A DNA stretch of 12,005 bases, from contig FN649758.1 of assembly GCA_000310025.1 (NCBI GenBank), positions 1,093,243 to 1,105,247 on the forward strand, in the 5' to 3' direction. The notes under the pieces were generated by a model that ran no database searches, was not told where the DNA came from, and was given only the letters and a program-made list of their open reading frames with translations. A program made the translations under genes and the position numbers. The stretch's first letter is position 1; the number at the start of each line of letters is the position of its first letter. Positions 6,011 through 12,005 of the stretch are shown here, one piece after another. This DNA comes from Ectocarpus siliculosus (Eukaryota > Sar > Phaeophyceae > Ectocarpales > Ectocarpaceae).

Positions 6011-6124
6011 GGAAATGGGGGGACGGCGCACGTGCAATTCGTGGACGATGCGGACGAGCACGGCGTTACACCGCACCGGGCGGTGCCAATCATTCACATT
6101 ATAAAGCTCCCGCTGGGCTCGTGA
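6011..6124 (+). CDS. SGF29: SGF29-type tandem Tudor protein, last exon
   Basis: The exon has 37 codons plus the stop TGA (6122-6124). It begins GNGGTAHVQFVDDADEHG and ends in PHRAVPIIHIIKLPLGS. This is the C-terminal half of Tudor 2: a strand with Phe followed by acidic residues, then VP followed by a hydrophobic strand ending (V/L)P. Phe at 6038-6040 matches the third cage residue (Phe264 in human SGF29), and Asp at 6044-6046 the acidic residue two positions on. Together with the two tyrosines of the previous exon, the whole trimethyl-lysine pocket is kept, so the protein should still read H3K4me3. The C-terminus ends a few residues after the domain, as usual for the family. Visible coding sequence totals 96 residues. 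The N-terminal coiled-coil part was not found. Confidence 0.92.
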   Translation, partial: GNGGTAHVQFVDDADEHGVTPHRAVPIIHIIKLPLGS

Positions 6125-7320
6125 GATTTTTCCCGGTGTGTCTGCTGTTGTCGTGTTGTCCATTCTGGCTTCTGGGAGAGGCGAGAACAAGCAGCAGCAC
6201 AGCTGCAGCTTGTTCGTCCGTGTTTGCTGGTGGAAGGCATATTTCCTCTGATTGGTTGGTGTTGTTCGAGGCTGTAGGTTGGTTCATGTTCCAAGCAACC
6301 CGAAGCCTATGGGTGAATCAATTGGCTTTGGCGGCCTCGGACTTGTGCGCTGTACCTGCCTGCCTTGGAAAGAGAGTTTGGACGGAACATGCCGGCAGCG
6401 GGTTATTCCCAGATAGATGCACAATAGTTGCTGTAGCCTTAGAGTAAGTAGCCTTTCATGCATGTTCCTCTTCAGAACGCACGCGTTTGCATGTAGCCCC
6501 CAACGGGATTGGATTGTTGTGTGAAGATCACGTCGCCTTCTTCGTGAAGAAGAGAGAATTGTCTTCGACGGACGTTTCGAGTGTATGTATGGATGCGGGG
6601 ATGGTGCATGTATACAACCTTTCGTTTTGGAAGGTGACATCCACGTTGATTGATCCCTTCGTGAAGCGCCACTGTTACTGCTTGCTGCGGATACTCAACT
6701 CGCGTAGAGTGAGGTAAAAGTTTCACCTGACGGGGGGAGTGCCTTAAGCCTACCTACGACCGGAGTCTTACGCCTGCGACCACCGGGGGACAGCGCCAGT
6801 TCTTTGTCGATATCATCCACGGGAAGAAATAACATGTGTCAAGGATACGAACCGAGCGGGCTCACTCAGTCAATATTGTTCTGATTGCCTTCTTGGTCAC
6901 TCGTGGCAAGGTGTGAGCGAATGGTGAATGCCCCCTTCGTCGGCATCATCTTCCCCATGTCAAAGATCCGCCACACACCAACTGGTCGAGCAGCAGTGGC
7001 AAATCGAATCATCGTGTAAAGATCTATTGCTGATGGGTTGCTTGCGTTCGTTCCGTAAAAAATCCCGCAACCATTACATGTAATTTCTTGATGATGTGTG
7101 GGCCGGTGCTCGTATACGGAGATCGTCTGCCGCGCGGGCGGCCCAGTTGTCTCGATGTGGCCTACGGTAGTGGGCGTCTTGTTAACCTACCAGCAGTCTG
7201 CTTCGTATGTAGTTGGTCAGTTGCAGTGGTGGTTGGTGTCGCTTGAATTTCGCTCTCTCGCATGGCCCGGAGTGAACTTTTTCCAAATTCTGCACAACAA
7301 ATACCATTTGGACGATACAC
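6125..7320. other. SGF29 3' UTR and intergenic spacer
   Basis: I recognise no gene. Open frames here (for example the plus-strand frames ending at 6447 and 6717) lack family motifs and conserved splice context. An unusually long 3' UTR is possible. No AATAAA lies within the first kilobase. An inverted CCAAT (TGATTGGTTGG) sits near 6249. Confidence 0.5.
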
Positions 7321-7323
7321 ATA

Positions 7324-7351
7324 ATGTATGTATGTATGTATGTATGTATGT
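7324..7351. repeat. (ATGT)7 microsatellite
   Basis: Seven uninterrupted 4-bp units lie in the SGF29-FKBP12 spacer. Confidence 0.92.
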
Positions 7352-7466
7352 GCGTACATCTCTTTTCTTCTCAGATATTTACCCCACAAACAATGAACCG
7401 TTCACAAACAATGGACTCGTCGGGAGTATATTTAGGTGAACCAATCGAAGGCAAAAAGGCACACAC

Positions 7467-7484
7467 GCATGCATGCATGCATGC
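7467..7484. repeat. (GCAT)n self-complementary microsatellite
   Basis: GCATGCATGCATGCATGC is its own reverse complement and can form a hairpin or cruciform. A second tract with the same motif lies at 7604-7621, about 137 bp away. Confidence 0.9.
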
Positions 7485-7592
7485 AGAGGGAAAAAAAAAG
7501 TGATGGGAAGAGAAAAATGCCCCGGGTGCGACCACTCCTCTTGTATTGTACATTTATTTAAGCAATCCCCGGCGGCTGATGATAAAAATATT

Positions 7593-7598
7593 AATAAA
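7593..7598 (+). terminator. candidate poly(A) signal AATAAA
   Basis: AATAAA occurs in an A/T-rich context (AAAAATATTAATAAAGAGG) 1.47 kb after the SGF29 stop. It could end a long 3' UTR, but the motif is short and may be chance. Confidence 0.2.
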
Positions 7599-7603
7599 GA
7601 GGT

Positions 7604-7621
7604 ACATGCATGCATGCATGC
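7604..7621. repeat. (ATGC)n self-complementary microsatellite
   Basis: ACATGCATGCATGCATGC lies just after an AATAAA at 7593-7598 and can pair with itself or with the GCAT tract at 7467-7484. Confidence 0.9.
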
Positions 7622-8467
7622 GTATATATTATAGTACATGCAAGCTTTTGGCTAGCTATGCTGTAGGAGGTAGGAGTTAATGGGTGCACGAGTTTATTTA
7701 TTTGTTGTAGAGGCGACGAAGCACAAGTAATTTTTGTCTAACAAACATTCTTTCGCAGGCATTTTGTCACTTTTCTACACACAGCAGTGTAGTGTAGTAG
7801 CCGATATGTATGGCGGACAACAACATAGTATGTAGTAGAAGGAGAAAACGTATGATACATAAAAAATATATGTGCTGCATGCATCCATCCATTGATCTCT
7901 GTATCTCTGTATCCAGCAACAGCCAGCTGTTGGGCACCACGGTGATCGCGAAGAAGATAGCACAACAATGATTTTTTTTCATCTTGTTGTTGTAGTTGGC
8001 CTGTTCTGTGGTAATCTACCACTACTATCTATCATTGTCCTCACGTAGTAGGTAGGTTGTTGCTCGCGAGGCGGGTTCCGAGCTAAATTAAATTAAATCT
8101 ATGCTAGCGGCTTGTACCGAGACTATGTTTGCCACCGCTAACAAGCCAAAAATAATTCTTCAAACAACTGGGAGGAGAAGGCGCGAACCCCGCGGCGGCC
8201 TGCTGGCCCCGCCTTTTTTTTCCGGGGACGGCTAACGTGCGTGCCCCCTGCCCCCCTGTCCATTTTTCTGTGAAGAGGCACTCTTCTCGTTCCTGAGTTG
8301 CGCGGGTTCCCGAAAAGTTACCCCGCGATCCTCTCTCTGGCGCCACCCCCCACCTTACGCACTCATTCCCACAACCCACAACCACTTTTCCTCTCCGCTT
8401 GCTTGAAGCATCTTTACAGCTAAAAGGAACTTTGACAGCCAACCACAAAAAACAACAACATCAACGA
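7622..8467. other. spacer and probable FKBP12 promoter / 5' UTR region
   Basis: No coding exon was recognised. The stretch contains CTAAATTAAATTAAATC at 8083-8099 and a GC-rich then CAC/CT-rich run from about 8200 to 8420. It ends in A/C-rich sequence (CCACAAAAAACAACAACATCAACGACAG) leading into the CAG tract. The transcription start cannot be fixed from the sequence. An in-frame stop at 8433-8435 excludes an earlier in-frame start for FKBP12. Confidence 0.45.
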
Positions 8468-8494
8468 CAGCAGCAGCAGCAGCAGCAGCAGCAG
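8468..8494 (+). repeat. (CAG)9 tract immediately upstream of the FKBP12 start codon
   Basis: Nine perfect CAG units end one base before the ATG at 8496, which places the tract in the 5' UTR. In the ATG frame it would read AGC (Ser), but no in-frame ATG lies between the stop at 8433 and 8496. Confidence 0.9.
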
Positions 8495-8495
8495 C

Positions 8496-8554
8496 ATGGG
8501 TTTCCAGAAGGAAGTGCTCAAGCCGGCTCCCGCCGGTGCCCAGAAGCCTCAAAA
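8496..8554 (+). CDS. FKBP12: FKBP12-type peptidyl-prolyl cis-trans isomerase, exon 1
   Basis: The exon gives MGFQKEVLKPAPAGAQKPQ plus two bases of the next codon. The donor is CAAAA|GTGAGA (GT at 8555-8556, phase 2). The first residues follow the FKBP12 pattern MG-(V/F)-x-K/V-x-V/I-x-x-P before the GQ-x-V-T-V-H strand. The start codon has A at -3 and G at +4, a good initiation context, and an in-frame stop lies upstream at 8433. FKBP12 proteins are small cytosolic prolyl isomerases that bind FK506 and rapamycin. Spliced to exon 2 it reads ..KPQ-K-GQKVTVHCTG.., with the Lys codon split AA|G. Confidence 0.9.
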
Positions 8555-9112
8555 GTGAGACGGGGAAGAGGTTTTGTTATAGCGTGCGTCATCACTCGTT
8601 TTTCGGTATTCGTCGGCGGGGGTATGTTTCGTAGTTGTCCGTTGAATATCATCCTTTCCTCCGTTCTTTGTATTTCCCATATTTTTTGGGTGTGCCGTGT
8701 AGTTGTACAATTGGGGCGGAGACAGGGCCGGCCACAGCTTGCGTCATGCGCCCACGCCCGCCCGCCGGTATGCATGCACATTTTCCTGTGGCTGGCTGCA
8801 GATGGTTGTGGAGGTGCTACAACCCCGCGGTTCTTCTGTGTGTGGTCCTAGTTCGTGGAGATTTTGGAAGCCTTGCGCCGCGATGTTCGCCCTGATGTGT
8901 TGATTGCTTACTTTTTCCCATTTTCCACAAAGAAAGTCGGCCAACCCCGTGGATCTTGCGTTCTAGATGTACCAGGGCCTTTACCCGACAAACGCACTTT
9001 TTTTTGTTGAGACAGCAGCACTCCAGTCGAAGTTCAGCCCGTTCCTTTTGTCCGTGTATCTCGCTGCTGTTCCTTGCGGTGACAACAACAACAACAACAA
9101 CAACAACAACAG
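8555..9112 (+). other. FKBP12 intron 1 (558 bp)
   Basis: The donor is GTGAGA and the acceptor CAACAACAG. A pyrimidine-rich stretch (CCGTTCCTTTTGTCCGTGTA region, about 9039-9077) lies roughly 35 bases upstream of the AG, separated from it by the CAA repeat. No other gene is seen within. Confidence 0.85.
9082..9112 (+). repeat. (AAC)n microsatellite that forms the splice acceptor
   Basis: About ten AAC/CAA units end in CAG at 9110-9112, and that CAG is the acceptor of FKBP12 intron 1. The bases right before the acceptor are therefore A-rich repeat rather than pyrimidines. Confidence 0.9.
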
Positions 9113-9200
9113 GGGGCAGAAGGTGACCGTGCACTGCACCGGGTACGGAAAGAACCGCGACTTGTCCGAGAAGTTCTGGAGCACGACCGATCCAGGACAG
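9113..9200 (+). CDS. FKBP12: FKBP12-type peptidyl-prolyl cis-trans isomerase, exon 2
   Basis: The 88-nt exon (phase 2 in, phase 0 out) continues K-GQKVTVHCTGYGKNRDLSE and then KFWSTTDPGQ. This closely follows the plant/algal FKBP12 sequence, in which VTVHCTG-(F/Y)-GK is followed by DLS-x-KFWST-K-D-x-GQ. The Cys in HCTG stands where animal FKBP12 has the active-site Tyr of HYTG, and it is normal for the plant-type branch. Phe of KFW corresponds to the hydrophobic pocket residue next to the catalytic Asp position of the animal enzyme. The donor is GACAG|GTGTGA. If the intron were kept, translation would stop one codon later (GTG TGA). Residues for the rest of the domain (the VIKGWDEG region) lie off the window. 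Confidence 0.94.
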
Positions 9201-9690
9201 GTGTGAACCGCGGATTCAGGCGGGGAAACCTCCGCCACGTTTCCTCTATTTCGTTGTATAAATACATATGCATATCTTCAAGCAAATTGCCTGCCCCCGG
9301 AGCAGAGAACAACAGAGAACCTTTGGTGCTTGGCCCACTGCCCGCATTGTCGGCCAACACACCTGTTATTTGCCGGTTGGAGTTTTTTCGGGGTGGGGGA
9401 AGCTCTGCATAGCTCTCTTCTTCCAAAGCGTGATGGTCCTTGGCCTGCGCATTGTGTCACGTATCCCTCCTCTGTCGGCTACGTGGAGCGAGCCCACCCT
9501 CTGTGCTGTGTGTATGTGCGTTTCTTGAAGTAGCAAACACCCGCGTTGTTTTTTGTTTTTTTTGTGTGCCCATGTTGTTGAAGGTTGTAGTAATGTTCCG
9601 TCTTCACCCCTGTAGACAGGCCCTCAATCGCCCGGTGTGGAAATACATTCATTTCAGCTACCAGATCTGCCAAGCTGGCCGGCCGCTTGT

Positions 9691-9729
9691 CTGCTGCTGC
9701 TGTTGCTGCTGCTCCTGCTGCTGCTGCTG
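9691..9729. repeat. (CTG)n imperfect microsatellite
   Basis: About thirteen CTG units with TTG and CTC interruptions lie inside FKBP12 intron 2. On the minus strand this is (CAG)n, the same motif found before the FKBP12 start codon. Confidence 0.9.
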
Positions 9730-9847
9730 TCATGGCCGCCACGGGTGATGACTTGAAGCGGACTTTGCCTCTTGTTGTCGGGGTTGGCGTGTATACGACC
9801 AGTTGCTGCTGCCGTGGTGTGTCTTTTTGTCTGAAACCAAAGTACTA

Positions 9848-9853
9848 AATAAA
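9848..9853 (+). terminator. AATAAA motif in intron 2
   Basis: This AATAAA follows a 38-codon plus-strand open frame (ATG 9732, MAATGDDLKR.., stop overlapping CTAAATAAAG). It could mark intronic polyadenylation of a shortened transcript, but there is no supporting splice or conservation signal. Confidence 0.15.
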
Positions 9854-11977
9854 GAATAATGCCCACTTGCAGCGTCGCGTGTTGATCGTTGGGTCCCAAC
9901 ACAAAAAGAAGCCCTGACTTAAATATGCATACCTTCCCGTGAAAAGAGCTGCCGCAAGTGATGCTGCGGGCGGTCCGGCCCGTCCTTCCTCAACTACTAC
10001 GGTACGCACCCCCGGTTTCTGGCTGTAGATACAAGCGTGCAGAGGGGTTCAACCTGTGAACGTCACAGAACAACAGCACAAAAAAAGCTCTCCGGTGTTG
10101 TTGCAGCCAAAAAAAGAAAAAAAGGGCTGGAACAAACAGAGCGAGCGCACTCGTTTACACTTCTTTCTGCAGCAGGAGTATAGTTTTTTTCGACCTTCCT
10201 GCCTTATACTCCATCCTTTCGTGCCTCACCCCCTTGTTTTGTTTTGAAAGCGTTCCGTTCGTGCACCCCCAGAGGGTGTAGCCGGTGGTACATAGGCCGA
10301 TGCTAATCAGAACACAGACAAAAGAGAAGGCGCTTTTGATGATGAGAGGATAAATTTATAGGCGCATTATTTCATTATTTGGCTTTCGTTTGATCTATTT
10401 TGTGATGTCTGCTGTTGGTGCGGATCGAATCTAGAATAATACTCTTTCAAGGTGCATATGCACGACGCATGTAAACTAAAGCTCCACACCCGTATGCATG
10501 TGTAGTACGTGTCTCGGCGGTACTCATGCAAGTCTGAGCGAGCGATAGGAGGAGAGCGCCCACTGCTAGGGTTCATCGTGTATCCTCCCGCGCTGTTACA
10601 CCCTTGGTTTGAGCGTACCTTTTTAGGGTAAGTTAGCCTGTGACCACGGGAATTGACCGCGTCAAGTGTTGGATCAGTACGGACATATGAAGGTACTGGG
10701 TAAAGAGAGATCGGAACGGTTTTTAATGTGAAGACTAGACAACAACGACAACAACAACCCTGCCTGCAGGGGGGATTTTTTTTTGTTTGCTGGGTGGGTT
10801 ACCAACCCGAGACGATTTTGTTCAGTGGAAACAACTCAACTGGATTGGCGTGCAATAGCGACTGCCGGGTGTATCTACAACAACAGCGGTGTTGGTGTTG
10901 TTTGTACAACTCCGGGCCGGGCGGCGTAGTGAGATTGGAGAGTCAACCCCCGTCAAGAGAGATCGAACGCCCCCAAAAAGAATACATACATGTACAAGCG
11001 TGCATCTTATCGCTAAATAAAGTTGCGGCCGGGGGGGTCTTCTTTGTTTTCCCGGGGTAGACTTAATAGAGGTTTGGTATAGTGTACAATGACTGAAAGA
11101 CTACCCATCATTCAATACGACTGCTGTAACCAAGCAAGGTTTATCGGGTTGTGCTACAAGTTAGCAGGAAGTGTTCGCAGTGCTTTTCCCTGTCACCGTT
11201 CTATCCCTCCCGAAGACAGGGGGGAGGATTTTTGTCGTGATTTAGCACATGATGATTCGGCAGTATAAATATTAGTAGTTGTATACACGACGGACGGATG
11301 CATACGTACACGAACAACCAACCGAAATCCCACACTTGCTAGGCTATGGTGCTACTCCACGGAGCTCACGGTGTTGCCACCTAGCCCATGTGAGACCATT
11401 TTTCTTGGCCGCGCGGGTACGTACAGTGCGGCCCGGTCTCCCCACCGCCCGCCTCCTCCACCGCCACACATTTTCTTTGTCTTGACGTTTTTCCCCTCAC
11501 ATATCATATCTTCACAGCGCAGTTTTTTTATTCGGTCTGCAGACGACTCAACCTCTTCGTTATTTCTTTGTGATGCGGACGAAGAAAGTAAGAAAACCCT
11601 GTCCGACGTCTTCAACTCATCATGTTGCATCTCATCTACATACTCTCTCTCTCCCTGAACATCCTTGCGTTTTCCTCCCCCACGCTTTTTCCATGGGTTT
11701 GATGATCCCCTCCGCTTCACACCGCACGGCGGCGGCGCCGAAGACGAACAGTTGACCCTGCAACCCAAGTTTGCCATCGCGTAACGCGCAAGCAAGAATG
11801 ACTTCTTTCGTGTACTGCACTAGCCAGCCCCGCATGAAACACCTACAACCATCATCTTGTTGTTTCCCCGAAGAAAGTTCTTCTTTTTTATTTTTTTCCT
11901 CCGGTGCGTATGCATGTACCGGGGAGGAAGTGTGACCATTAGCATACCCTCCACCTCCCCCACGCCGGTTACCACAG

Positions 11978-12005
11978 GTCCCGTTCAGCTACAACATCGG
12001 CCTGG
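11978..12005 (+). CDS. FKBP12: FKBP12-type peptidyl-prolyl cis-trans isomerase, exon 3 (start only)
   Basis: The last 28 bases read VPFSYNIGL in phase 0 after acceptor TTACCACAG|GTCCCG. PF-(S/T)-(F/Y)-x-IG directly follows the DPGQ of exon 2 in FKBP12, which fixes this as the next exon despite the 2.8-kb gap. The exon continues beyond the right edge, where the GKVIKGWDEG block is expected. Confidence 0.85.

Larger units (their letters stand above)
9201..11977 (+). other. FKBP12 intron 2 (2777 bp)
   Basis: This is a long intron from GTGTGA to TTACCACAG. The flanking exons join directly in family order (DPGQ|VPFSYNIG), so no coding exon is missing. I inspected it on both strands and recognise no gene, tRNA or transposase. 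It contains a CTG tract (9691-9729), an exon-3 look-alike (9653-9671), AATAAA motifs at 9848-9853 and 11016-11021, and T- and A-rich runs. Open frames of 60 to 147 residues within it carry no family motif. Confidence 0.8.

Noticed and set aside
5815-6447. 210-residue plus-strand open frame over the SGF29 last exon
   Set aside because: It is in a different frame from the Tudor exon at 6011-6124. The family match is only in the exon frame.
6487-6717. 76-residue plus-strand open frame after SGF29
   Set aside because: No family motif or splice support. Treated as 3' UTR or spacer.
8399-8851. 150-residue plus-strand open frame with poly-Gln
   Set aside because: It begins at a TTG rather than ATG, and the Gln run is only the 5' UTR CAG tract read out of frame with FKBP12.
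9745-9834. C/D box snoRNA-like pair (GTGATGA at 9745, CTGA at 9831)
   Set aside because: Spacing is acceptable, but the flanking bases do not form a terminal stem and no D'/C' pair is clear.
11352-11795. 147-residue minus-strand and 95-residue plus-strand open frames near the end of intron 2
   Set aside because: Low-complexity Gly/Pro/Ser composition from C/T-rich sequence, with no motif.
1-12005. tRNA, rRNA, CRISPR array, transposase or reverse transcriptase
   Set aside because: I looked for tRNA T-loop signatures, regularly spaced repeats with unique spacers, and mobile-element protein motifs on both strands, and found none that hold up.

Overview
The window looks like nuclear DNA of an intron-rich alga, probably a brown alga or other stramenopile. 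The signs are short coding exons (51 to 162 bp) between introns of about 0.3 to 2.8 kb, canonical GT-AG boundaries, GC-rich base use, many CAG/CAA/GTT/GCAT microsatellites and degenerate minisatellites, and an FKBP12 of the plant/algal type. The taxon is an inference. No bacterial features, rRNA, tRNA, CRISPR or transposase gene were seen. Most long open frames are non-coding intron or spacer sequence. The real genes were found by joining short conserved exons across splice sites.

Left part (1 to about 1.96 kb, minus strand): two consecutive exons of a eukaryotic-cytosolic-type threonyl-tRNA synthetase, 1859-1707 then 799-638, joined in phase 0. The 3' remainder of the gene lies off the left edge. 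No exon for its N-terminal half was found anywhere to the right. The introns are full of degenerate repeats, and fragments of the upstream exon are repeated on both sides of it.

Middle (about 2.0 to 6.1 kb, plus strand): a repeat-rich stretch (duplicated CCAAT/ACGTCA module, 20-bp tandem array, long diverged inverted repeat, small element with terminal inverted repeats). It leads into three clear exons of an SGF29-type tandem Tudor protein (4586-4636, 4952-5077, 6011-6124), the histone H3K4me3 reader of SAGA-type complexes. The methyl-lysine cage residues are kept. The N-terminal exons are not convincingly visible. One weak candidate, at 3024-3080, resembles the missing first half of Tudor 1. 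The two genes are head to head, and neither shows its 5' end.

Right part (6.1 to 12.0 kb, plus strand): about 2.4 kb of SGF29 3' UTR and spacer with GCAT/ATGT microsatellites, then an FKBP12-type peptidyl-prolyl isomerase. Its exon 1 (8496-8554) starts one base after a (CAG)9 tract. Exon 2 (9113-9200) is preceded by a (CAA)n tract that forms its splice acceptor. A 2.8-kb intron separates exon 2 from exon 3, which begins at 11978 and runs off the right edge.

The three genes have unrelated housekeeping roles (translation, chromatin reading, protein folding), and nothing suggests a dedicated gene cluster. The most interesting points are structural: the abutting 5'-incomplete genes, microsatellites at or forming splice sites, exon-fragment repeats near real exons, and introns with AG|GT at both ends.
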